Source of the DNA: Phlebiopsis flavidoalba
Taxonomy: Eukaryota > Basidiomycota > Agaricomycetes > Polyporales > Phanerochaetaceae
NCBI GenBank assembly: GCA_035772785.1
Contig: JAOCPU010000112.1
Location: forward strand, 1 to 22,435
Length of the DNA: 22,435 nucleotides
Reading direction: 5' to 3'
Shown here: positions 1 through 8,479 of the stretch, piece by piece
Numbering within the stretch: the stretch's first letter is position 1
Layout: every line of letters starts with the position of its first letter
Made by a program: the position numbers and the translations under genes
The notes under the pieces: model-generated
What the model was told of the DNA's origin: nothing
Databases searched by the model: none
Seen by the model: only the letters and a program-made list of their open reading frames with translations

Positions 1-560
1 AACGGGCCAAATCGCCATGTTACAGGGGGGCGGACTGCTCACCAACGGCGCACGCCTCACCAGCCACGCTCTCGTCATTGTCAATTCCGGTCTCGTACCC
101 GCCCCATGCGGTCTCGTCAGCACCACACAGCCGACGCCCGGGCGTTCTCGTACGCGCCCGTGCGCGAGTCAACGGGGTAGTCCGAGCAGGTGAGCACTCA
201 CATCCCCTGCCCAACTTGCTTTTTCTGACGTGTTCGTCAGTGTTCACGCCCGTCTCGCGCACAAGCCTCCCATCTAAACGGGCCAAATCGCCACGTTACA
301 GGGGGACGGGCCGCGCACCAACAGCACGAGCCCTGTCGTCATCGCCAATGCCAGTCAACGACGCCTCGCACCCGGCATCCTCGCCCGCCGCCGCATCGAG
401 TCGATAGGGCAGTGGTGAGCATTCACACCTCACGCGCAACCTACCTTTTCTGACTTTTTCGTCAGATTTCGCGCCTGTCTCGCGTACAAGCCTCCCATCT
501 GATTAGGCAGTTGGCTGATCCGAGCCTTGTCTCGCGCACAGGCCTCCCTCCCTCCTAAAC
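1..560. repeat. 276-bp tandem repeat, two units plus a partial third
   Basis: The block starting AACGGGCCAAATCGCC at base 1 restarts at 277. Unit 1 (1-275) and unit 2 (277-500) both end in a variant of CGCGYACAAGCCTCCCATCT. A third partial unit (about 527-560) carries only the terminal CTCGCGCACAGGCCTCC motif. Unit 2 is shorter through internal deletions. Each unit contains a GTGAGCAYTCACA stretch followed by a T-rich tract and TTCGTCAG, which resembles an intron donor and acceptor, so a duplicated exon/intron fragment is possible. No recognisable protein is encoded. The first unit may begin before the window. Confidence 0.75.
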
Positions 561-856
561 AGGCACCCAGCAAATCCGAGGACCCACCCAGGTCGTCTGC
601 GCTGACTCAGCGGGGGGCCTTGAGACCTGCAAGAGGTCTGTGGTGCCCCATTGACGCGCGCCGTCTGCATCGCTCCGAGACGAACGCGCTCGTGCCCGAG
701 TGTGCACAAGACCAACGCGGTGCTCAATTGTATGTTACGTTCACCAACGTACCAGCGCGCGACGAGCCGAGCGAAGCTCGGCGAGGAGCGCGCCCGATAG
801 AACACAATGATGAGCACTCTAAAGTATTGCAAATACTTACTATAAGTCATACAAGG

Positions 857-986
857 TTATTCATAAATCGGTCGAGCCAGAAATGGCCCGCATCCGCTAG
901 TAGAATATTATATGAGGGTTTGGTTATCCAAGGCCATATATTATGTTGTACAATATACAGAGAAGCCAGTTACGATTTATGAATAA
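857..986. repeat. Short inverted repeat, 14-bp perfect arms
   Basis: The arm TTATTCATAAATCG at 857-870 is matched by its exact reverse complement at 973-986, enclosing about 100 bp of AT-rich DNA. This is the shape of a small MITE or hairpin, but I see no clear target duplication, so its identity is open. Confidence 0.45.
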
Positions 987-1078
987 TAAATCGTTTCCAA
1001 TGCGTGTTTGGGTATTGGGGATCTCTTTCTAACGCAAAATTTTGTAGTAAGCATGGGAAAGTGTAATTTTGGTTACCG

Positions 1079-1153
1079 TTTGATTCAAATTGAGCGTCTC
1101 TTGAGCGTCTGCCAACCTTAACCCTAGGGTTTTTAATACAAATTTGAATCAAA
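1079..1153. repeat. Short inverted repeat, 13-bp arms around a telomere-like palindrome
   Basis: TTTGATTCAAATT at 1079-1091 pairs exactly with AATTTGAATCAAA at 1141-1153. The loop contains AACCCTAGGGTT, a 12-bp palindrome made of two head-to-head half telomere-like units. It is an isolated hairpin, not a telomere array. Confidence 0.45.
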
Positions 1154-1847
1154 ACTTGTCCAATTTTCTGACATTGTCGTACATGGATCTGGCCTCTGAA
1201 TATTGCTACTAACTATGCAGACCTCTGAAACTACCGCTCAAGTCCTTACACCAAGCACCTGATGTTTTTTCAACTCCTGCAGCTCACACAAACTTCGACG
1301 AACTTTTGTTCCAGAATTAGCGCCTGTCTGTCCGCCGCCTTACCTTGCAAAGTACATATTCTTCGACGTGAGTGAGTATTTAGTGATGTCTGAAATGTTT
1401 CTCTTGGTCACAAATATATTATTTAATCCATGTGTCTTTGCTAACATTAAAATCGACGCCGATGAGTCCATGTTTTCCGCATTTTGCCCAGTTTCGGTGT
1501 TCTCCGTGTGCCACAATGGTTTTGATGGCTTCTGCTTTCGGACAGTACAGGCGGCACAGGGAAAATCCAGCCGTTACATACAAAATTTACTCCTAGATAA
1601 CAGCCATTAATAGCAGTAATAGTTGAATGACTCAAATTTGCTGTCAGTTTGTTATTCCTGTTCATTTGTATATTCATTTGCTCATTTGGCACACTAGTTG
1701 TCATGCTGCATTAGCATGCTCATTAGCAGGTTTTCTGGAATGCCATTCTACTACTCAATTGCACTAGTATACATGTAGACATTGTAATTATGGAGGATTG
1801 TTGCAACTGTCCAGAGGTACTAAAAACCTAACTTCCCGAGTCCGTCA

Positions 1848-2045
1848 AAACTGTGCTTGTTGTGTTGTTGTGTTTGGCCCCGTTGCGGCCGTCCTTGTCG
1901 CGCTAGGCTCAGCCTTGTCACGGCCGGCTTCGTCGCATTGTGTTTGGCCTTGTTGCAGCCAATCTCTTTGCGACGATACTAGTCGCGTTGTGTTTGGCGT
2001 CGTCGCAGCCGTCGTCGTTGCGCTGGGAGCGTGTCACACGCGAAC
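1848..2045. repeat. GC-rich degenerate minisatellite, GTTGTGTTTGGC units
   Basis: Three copies of (G/A)TTGTGTTTGGC, each followed by a GTTGCRGCC- or GTCGCAGCC-like tail, begin at 1867, 1937 and 1987. Spacing is irregular (70 and 50 bp). Similar GAC/GGCC-rich low-complexity sequence in the opposite sense fills 11340-11790. The open frames across it are by-products of the repeat. Confidence 0.5.
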
Positions 2046-2415
2046 CCGTGGCCTGTATGCATGACCGAGCGGCCGTTGGCGGTGCGTCAACACATCTAGA
2101 GGTATTCAAATAAAAAGACGACTCGTCTTTGCTCCCAGGTGTCTTCGGTGTGCATTTCTGCACATAGAAGGGGCTTGCAAATAGAGAATAGTAGAGGAGC
2201 AGGGGAGGGAATGCACCGTAGCTGGTGAGCTGCGTGCTTGCGGCGGCGGTCAAAGAACATAGAGTGGATACATTACTTATCTTTTCCAAGAGTACGCGCG
2301 CTCTTGGAGGGCATGTGCGTCGCGGAGCTGAGGGCGCGGTTGCGCAAGTTCAGTTTGGTATGTGCGCAGGAGAACTAGCGATGCACCTGGTACCCACGAG
2401 CTCTCACAGGCGTGG
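2046..2415. other. Spacer with no supported gene
   Basis: This is mixed-composition sequence between the minisatellite and the large terminal-inverted-repeat element. Overlapping short open frames occur on both strands, but none shows a recognisable domain, splice pattern or codon bias. I see nothing I can name. Confidence 0.4.
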
Positions 2416-2525
2416 ATGTAGCCATTATATATTATAGCCCCATTGCTAGAGCATCCCGTAGTGCATTTTGGGGCTATCCTTCAGTACTATGTTGGGCTGG
2501 CACCCCTTATTCTAGAATGAGGATA
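2416..2525 (+). repeat. Left terminal inverted repeat of the 2.46-kb element
   Basis: This arm pairs with the reverse complement of 4765-4874. The best-conserved part is 2453-2472 (20 of 20 bases), followed after one mismatch by CTATCC. The arm also holds the TATTCTAGAAT motif near 2509. Conservation is patchy between these blocks, as expected of an old insertion. Confidence 0.75.
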
Positions 2526-2999
2526 GGCATATGTCGAAAAATACCGAAAATATTCTGGGCTGGTAGAGCCATCAAAACAAACCATATGTCAGTTAAACAG
2601 TTTTGTCATATGTTTTGATGGGAGGGAGCTATGAGGCAAATAGAGTTTTCTACAATATGCAACCCTATGGAATTGCGGAAAAAAGCGCTCAAAAAGCGCC
2701 AGGAACCGGTTCCCATCAAAAGCTTTGTGGCACTGATGGTGCCTGCTTCCAGATAGGCTTCCCCAGATCTTGCTTCTATCAAAATAGATTAGATCTTGAT
2801 GGGCTAGCTCCTGGCATTATATTCCGCTTTTCCTGCCCATTTCTGCTGCTATTCCTGCCCTCACACCCTTTCGTTCCCCTCCATTCTTTTATGTAGGTTC
2901 CATAGATATACATCTGTAGAGCTCAGATCTCGATTTTCAAGAGGTTCCATGATGAGCAGGGCCACAATAAAATAAATACTATTATAATTATAAAAAAAA

Positions 3000-3310
3000 G
3001 CGGTTCAAATAGCAGATTGGGGGGGTATACCCTGGGGGAATGGGGGCCTACAAATGTGGCGGTATACTTGCCATTGTATAGGTATACATTGGGGCATTAA
3101 CAGAAATGAAGTATGGAAGCTATCCAAGCACATGGGAACAATAGGTATATATATTATTCTGGGGAAAAGCGGAAAAATAATATTTGGGCAGCTTTTCCCT
3201 TGGGGGTATTATTGGTCTGGGTCTCGTTGTAAGCTATCTAGGATACTCATAATATAGCATTGGGATAGTGTACATACAACACTGGGATACCAGGGGATCA
3301 ATACAGCACA
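3000..3310. repeat. Cluster of GGTATAC / GGGGGTAT motifs inside the TIR element
   Basis: GGTATAC or close variants recur near 3024, 3060, 3079 and 3142, mixed with GGGGGTATT-type runs near 3024, 3203 and 3340. Short clustered motifs inside a geneless transposon can be transposase-binding subterminal repeats, but here they lie internally, so the role is unknown. Confidence 0.35.
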
Positions 3311-4764
3311 TGCTACACCCTGATATATACCCCAAAATGGGGGTACCCAGCATAAAAGCGAAAATGCGCATTTACCCCTGGCCTCTACAGCGGTGGGATA
3401 CCTTCTTGCTGTTGTCTATATACTCTATGCATGTAGGGAAAGGTGTGGAATTAGTTTTAGAGCTTTAGATCAATTCCCCTAGGTGCTGCAGCCCTTAAAC
3501 CCAAAAAAAAGCGTCATTTAGGGTTTAAAAAAGCAAAAAAACATGGTGCACCTATTCACACACAGGGACCAGTATAATTCATTCCAGCTGTAGAACACAT
3601 CCTACATACCTCCCACACATGCTACAATTTAGTTTACATCAATCCCCCAAGTGGGTGGAAAGATGTGCTAGTGTTACAACAGAATGCATGGGGTTAACAT
3701 GAATCTCTGTACAATTACACAACTTCCTGTCTGTTTCTATGCTCTGACAGGCTGTACATGTCCCCCTCCTTTCGCAAATTTGTATATAAGGGTTTTCAGG
3801 GGTGTAGAATACGATGGAGATATCAGCTAAGCTTCATTTGTACTGCAATAGCACGATTTGGGCTTAACCCTAAAATCCGAAAATAAGCGCCAGGATAATC
3901 GACCAAGATCTGGGCACAATCGCACTAGCTACAGCCATCCCATTGCTTCCACAATTTATGTGCATGTACTAGACACCTATATGGGCACTTTCCATCCGCT
4001 CAGAATAGCAGATTATTGATCTGGAGGGTATAGGGGAAGTAGCCATCAATTCCGCAAAAATATGTTGCCAAACATGCATATCATGTTAAATCCTTTGATC
4101 TACATGGTGGAAATACTTTAATATAGTGTATCTACATGGGGGAAATGCTCAGAACAATCCCCAATCAATAGGAAGCAATGCCCAGACCCCCAGATTCCGA
4201 AAAAATACCCGGAAATTCGAAACAATTCCCAGGATAATGGGAATGTGTCAGATGATGTTCCTGTGTTATGGGCAATACTCAGGGAACATATAGGAGCTTA
4301 AACGAGAAGCAGCAGGGCCAGGGGAATGCAGGGGAACCCAGGGTACCCTATTGAAAATCGCCAAAAAAGCCAAGTAAATCGGATTATATTAGTAGCACCT
4401 CTGGCAGGCCCAATATGGAAATTCTGTTTGGTGAGCATGTTTTTAAACATACATAGGTACTCAAACTACAATACAGCGCCCTAAATAAGCAAGGGGGAAG
4501 CTAGGGAGCAACCCCAAATGCAGCCCAAAAGCGGAATTGATGGGAAGCGGATTGCCATCAATTCTGAGCCCAATCAGGCAAGTGGCAGCCCCTGGGCCTG
4601 GCCCAGGGACCAAGCCGCACTTTTCCGCATTCGGGCGCTTATTTTGCGAAAAAAAGAGTCGGCTCCGAAAATGTATTTTGCGAATAGCTCCTCCAGTTCC
4701 CCATCAAAACATACAATTCCTGGTATATTTGGAATGCCCTGAGTGATGGCTACAAACATTGGTT

Positions 4765-4874
4765 TTGACCCCTATTCTAGAATACGGGGTGGCCGCAAGC
4801 CTTTACTGGTGGATAGTCCCAAAATGCACTACGGGATATTGATGAGACAATCCTATAATATACCTCGGCTACAT
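4765..4874 (-). repeat. Right terminal inverted repeat of the 2.46-kb element
   Basis: This is the inverted partner of 2416-2525. The perfect block is 4818-4837, the TATTCTAGAAT copy lies at about 4773-4783, and the outermost GGCTACAT is at 4867-4874. The open frames crossing this arm result from the repeat and are not genes. Confidence 0.75.
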
Positions 4875-5099
4875 GGTCTGGTGGCTCTCATGCTCGTTTT
4901 GTATCCACCTGAAGCTGAAAGGTGTGCCATACACACCTTCCCAGCCTTCTGCGACCTTCTCCAACTGCCGATATTGCCGTGTTTGAAGAAATACGGCCGT
5001 TGAGGGCGAGGTTGTGTTGGTGCGCGTATTGAACGGCAATGGGTGGTGAAGGTGACAATGGAGCTGAGCAAGGATGGCAGGCAGGGGTTCAGAAGACTC
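4875..5099. other. Spacer right of the TIR element
   Basis: Short open frames occur on both strands (for example one of 118 codons on minus ending in the TIR arm), but nothing is recognisable. The sequence grades into the GC-rich dispersed repeat that follows. Confidence 0.35.
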
Positions 5100-5245
5100 C
5101 AGAGAAAGTCTCCGCGTGAAGACAGGTGCGGCAGGAGCCGCCATTCTCATATTTGGTGAACGACGGCGGAGGATGGGAGCGCGAGCACAGGAGTCCCGGG
5201 CGCTTTTGGACTTGAAACTCGACACGCGGCAAGGGCTGGGGTTTC
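5100..5245 (+). repeat. Copy of the GC-rich dispersed palindrome family
   Basis: The segment carries in order a GCCGCCATTCTC block, GAACGACGGCGGAGGATGGGAG, GGGCGCTTTTGGACTTGAAA and CTCGACACGCGGCA. The same order and wording occur in each arm of the palindrome at 7552-7804 and in part at 12509-12660. It is therefore one diverged half-unit of a dispersed repeat. Confidence 0.55.
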
Positions 5246-5289
5246 TCCGAGGCTCCTCCCTTGCTCACCTTGGTGAATTACCCGGTAAG

Positions 5290-6160
5290 CAGGTAAGTCA
5301 TTGAACGTGTGCAGAAATAAACTGGGAATTCTCCTTGCATGCTGTATACTTGAAACAAACAGATGGCTAATGATGCTAAAACTGCTAATCTATTAATTCA
5401 CTACTATTCACATACTTTTTCTCAGCTTATTTGGGACTAATCTAGTAATTCGCTTGTTTTCACCTTTCTTGACCTTAATCAGTTAATTTGTGACTTTCAT
5501 TGCTGTAATGGACTTTTAACCTATTTGCCAACTTACCAGTGTGTTATAGCCGGCTTTCTTGTAATTAAGCTGTTTTTCTACTGGTTTTATGCTTATACAT
5601 AGCTTTTGGAAGCTTTACCAAGGGTTAAGAACCTTTTTCCACACTTTTTTCAGGCTTAACTACTATTGTACTAACTGGCTATTGAGAATCTATTGAACAG
5701 GTTGTTATAAAATAACATGGATTATATCTGTAAATGCACTTTCAATGGATTATCTGGCCGCTTCAATCTTACTTACTCTACAGTATATTGCTATTCAGCT
5801 ATTCAATATACTGACAAAAGACTATCAATTTGTGTTTCCCTAATCATTCACTAGTCTGCTTACTGATTAAGTTCCTTTTATCTAGCCACAAATGACATAA
5901 TATAATTGTCTCACTGAGATATTGGTATATACTGCCTGAGCATACAGCAATAATGAGGATGCTCTCAAGCTTTTCCATTCCATAAAGCAATCATTGAGTG
6001 AAAAACATACTCACTATAGACTATAGTAATAGCTCAGTAAGAACTCTCTATACACTGATCTCTATGTACCCGGCCTCCTATGTATGCAGAGGCCAAAATT
6101 TGCCACAGAGTGAGTACAATGAATAATATGACCAAGATCCTATGATGCGGGAGGTTAGAA
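5290..6160. other. AT-rich spacer, nothing supported
   Basis: This is AT-rich sequence without an open frame of note on either strand, without clear inverted repeats and without splice-like organisation. I see no gene or element in it. Confidence 0.5.
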
Positions 6161-6334
6161 TATGAGCAATCAAAACCACAAACTCACGCTAATGTTTTGT
6201 CGAGGATGCACCAAGTCATTTCGGCGCTTGTGCTCCAGTCACGTTGGCGACTTGTCGATGATTTATGAACGCCGCCGCTCGAATTTGACTCACTTGCTCG
6301 CGCGCAATGAATGTCGCGATCCACCCACTCTTGT

Positions 6335-6735
6335 CCTTTCGAATCCCTGCGACGCCTCTCGAAGCGTCGACGCGTTTCTGTCGGCCACCCACATCAGGGA
6401 AAATCCAGGCCAATAAGAAGCATTTTTAAAATAAAGAAAACTCCCAGGAAACGCAACTAATGAAATAATGGTTAGGAAGCATTTCTTTTGCAAGGCTCCG
6501 ACCTTAGTTTGTTTCCTGGGAGTTTCTTGGATGTTTCTTGAGTGTTTCCTGGGTGTTTCCTTGCAGTTTCTTGGTGGTTTTTTGACTGTTATTTTGTTTC
6601 CATGTTGCTAGTTTTTTAGTGTTAATCTGTTTTCTGATTTGAGTGTTTCCTGAGTGTTTTCTAGCAATTTCCTAAAATGTTCCAATGTTTTCCAGTTTGT
6701 CTGTTATTCAGTTTGTTTCCTGTTTAGGCTACTAG
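6335..6735 (+). repeat. Left arm of a 6.1-kb-spaced inverted repeat
   Basis: A GC-rich tip ending in GTCGACGCG (6367-6375) is followed by CATCAGGGAAAATCC (about 6391-6405), AGAAGCATTT and then about 300 bp of T-rich DNA built of degenerate GTTTCCTGNGT and TTTCTTG units. The same order appears in reverse complement at about 12560-12120. The 84-codon frame ending here is unlikely to be a gene. Confidence 0.55.
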
Positions 6736-6739
6736 TCTA

Positions 6740-7551
6740 ATACTACCACACTCTTATTTCACACAGTATATAGGCAAACTTTCATTGTCATTATAAGGAT
6801 GTAGTATACAAATCCAAAAGCAGCTCATTTTGAGCCCTTTCACACTACTACTACTCTTCATCTTTCTCCACCTGTCTTGGCTTACCTCTACTCTTGTATT
6901 TGTTGTCCTTGTAGTCCTTCTTGAATGCACCATCATTGTCTTGTTCCTTGTGTGTGCAGGTCCGATGGCAATGCCAACACCAACGGTGCTGAGGAGGGCA
7001 TGTCGACCCATGCGCACGCGCAAGGAGGGCGGTGTGGTGCTACGACATGGGCATGAGGGCGAGGGCAGTGCCGCAGAGACGGCGCGGGGGTGGAGGCTGG
7101 GGCCAGTGGTGTGGGTGGTGAGCTTGAGCGCACTCGCGAGGACGTGGGGCGCGAATGTGGGGGGCAGGTGCACGACGGTAGGCATAGTAGAATGGCACCC
7201 GCTGACTGCGCACCTGCATTGCACATGCGCGTACAAGCGGGTACGGCCGGGGTCAGCTCGCGAAGACGACAGAGGGTGCGGTCCTGCTCACCTTGTTACC
7301 GTCGGGCCCATAGGTCTCGTTTGTCCCACGTGAGGCCGGGTTATGCGCCCTGCGCACCTCCCCGGCTGTCCTTGAGACTGTTTTGGTGTCACGTCGTGTC
7401 CAATGTGGGTGGCTGGCGGCGCTGGTCGAGTCCTGTGTAGGGGTTGGGCATGCGAGGGCGAGCGATGATGGGTCATGCGAGACGGCTCGCGCGGTGCTGG
7501 GGAGGTTGCCAGTGGGAAAGAGCGGGGAAAGGAGGTCCGTCAAGAGCCTCA
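6740..7551. other. Spacer with possible splice-acceptor-like tract, no gene resolved
   Basis: A pyrimidine-rich stretch (6830-6958) ends in TGTGTGCAG, like a 3' splice site, and is followed by GC-rich sequence open on both strands to about 7550. The hydrophobic protein read from the pyrimidine tract follows from its composition. I found no matching donor or recognisable domain, so I do not call a gene. Confidence 0.35.
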
Positions 7552-7804
7552 GAGGAGGCCCCTGCGCGAAAGAGAGAAGATTCGCGCCGCCGTTCTTGCG
7601 AACGACGGCCGATGGTGGAGGCGGAACGAAAGTCGAACCAGGCGCTTGCGCGCGCGAGTCGACGCGCGGCAGGGCGCTTGCGCCCACGGCGCGTCGACGC
7701 GTTCCAAGTCTGGAGCGCCCGCGACTTCCTCCCATCCGCCGTCGTTCACGAGAACGGCGGCGTCCATTGCTCTCGTTCTCGCGCGCAGGGGCTTCCTCCG
7801 AAGT
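7552..7804. repeat. 250-bp GC-rich near-palindrome (foldback element)
   Basis: Two arms of about 120 bp face each other across a few bases centred near 7678. GTCGACGCGC at 7658-7667 mirrors 7689-7698. Outward, both arms carry AACGACGGC, GCCGCCGTTCT and finally CCCCTGCGCG with GGAGG tips. The arms match with scattered mismatches and small indels. Open frames on both strands are a result of the symmetry and high GC. Related half-copies lie at 5100-5245 and 12509-12660. The form fits a foldback MITE. A target duplication was not identified. Confidence 0.7.
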
Positions 7805-7811
7805 CTTTTAG

Positions 7812-7837
7812 TATGGTGGACATTTTGGGCGCGCTCA
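7812..7837 (+). repeat. Left copy of a 26-bp perfect inverted repeat
   Basis: TATGGTGGACATTTTGGGCG plus six further bases is matched exactly, in reverse complement, by 10696-10721. Weak similarity extends outward (AGTCTTTTAG against GGTCTAAA). It lies directly beside the GC-rich palindrome. It could be the terminal repeat of a 2.9-kb element or the end of two separate insertions of one family. Confidence 0.7.
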
Positions 7838-8014
7838 CGTGCACCTATGTAGAATTCAAACTCCACTGATCAGCCATCCGGCAGTGCCTGGGACCCCTGA
7901 AGTTATTGTGCGCTGTGGCGTTGCTGTCCTTTGACTGGCGACAAACATGACCGAGTTCGCAGGGCGGCGAGAGGCCAATGGTCATTCATCAAGAGGCTCA
8001 TACTGCGTGCTCTT
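7838..8014. other. Short spacer inside the 2.9-kb inverted-repeat pair
   Basis: No supported feature. The sequence is of mixed composition and bears no similarity to the corresponding stretch inside the right copy (10520-10695). Confidence 0.35.
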
Positions 8015-8350
8015 TCAGGTGTATAGATTTCCATTGATTGCTCTCACACGTCGCTCACATTTGCAGGGACAGGTTGTCGCCGGAAGCAGCTCCTCTTCCG
8101 ACGAGTCGTCATGCGCGAAAAGCAGCTCAGCACAGAACTCGTGGCTCTCTCCTGCTCGGCCTCCGCGTGTGGGGTCAACGGGGGACGCACAACCAGCTCC
8201 GCCTCGCGCACCTCGAACGCGTGCACGCACCCCGCGCCGAGGTCCAGAGCATAAAGTTGCGCCGGGCGCGCGCGCGGAACGTCGCCGGTGCGCACAAAGC
8301 GCAGCACGGTGTGCGCGACGAGCTCGAAGATGTTTCCACGCCGGCTGGCG
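8015..8350 (-). pseudogene. Possible coding relic with strong GC3 bias, unknown function
   Basis: Reading minus strand from about 8350 to a stop near 8044, an open frame without an ATG at its head shows most codons ending in G or C while second positions stay near 45% GC. This contrast is typical of real coding sequence in a GC3-rich genome and not of plain GC-rich DNA. The translated stretch contains NIFELVAHTVLRFVR and LYALDLGAGCVHAFEV. I recognise no family. Upstream and downstream exons were not found and the surroundings are repeats, so a fragment captured or stranded in repetitive DNA is the best reading. Confidence 0.3.
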
Positions 8351-8479
8351 CGCGCTGTGGTTTAGGTTTATATACGTCTTTTGCGTGGTTTACAGTATCC
8401 GGTATGCTTTTTCGTTTTCGTGTCTGGGCGCAGGCAGTGCGTCTTTGGTGTTGGAGGCCTGGGCATGGGTTGTGACCTA

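Larger units (their letters stand above)
561..1797. other. Gene-poor spacer, GC-rich then AT-rich
   Basis: Bases 561-810 are GC-rich with short open frames on both strands but no protein similarity I recognise. From about 820 the sequence turns AT-rich and stays so to 1800. Apart from two short inverted repeats (listed separately) I see nothing functional. The small open frames here are not supported by codon pattern or splice signals. Confidence 0.5.
2416..4874. mobile_element. Large non-autonomous TIR element (2.46 kb, no evident transposase)
   Basis: The two ends are inverted copies of each other. Both outer ends read ATGTAGCC inward (2416 and 4874), then share TATATTATAG, a 20-bp perfect block (2453-2472 with 4818-4837), CTATCC, and a TATTCTAGAAT motif near 2509 and 4780. 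Weaker pairing continues through an ATGTTTTGATGGG block, giving imperfect arms of roughly 300 bp. The interior is AT-rich and packed with recurring short motifs (GGTATAC, CCGAAAA/TTCCGC, AGCGCCAGGA). The open frames inside are short and unlike any transposase. The family is undetermined. If the real tip is the TATATTATAG block, a TA target duplication is possible. No longer duplication is visible outside ATGTAGCC. Confidence 0.7.

Noticed and set aside
1918..2289. Minus-strand frame of 123 codons
   Set aside because: It runs through the GTTGTGTTTGGC minisatellite and has no recognisable protein features.
2603..3468. Four consecutive plus-strand frames of 66-97 codons inside the TIR element
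   Set aside because: They are short, end at random, lack codon bias and overlap repeated non-coding motifs. They do not resemble a transposase.
6830..7333. 167-codon frame with a hydrophobic, membrane-like N-terminus
   Set aside because: The hydrophobic part comes from a pyrimidine-rich tract that looks like an intron 3' end, and the rest has no recognisable features.
7253..7870. Several overlapping open frames of 100-160 codons on both strands
   Set aside because: They lie in or next to the GC-rich palindrome. Open frames on both strands follow from the symmetry and lack of AT-rich stop codons.
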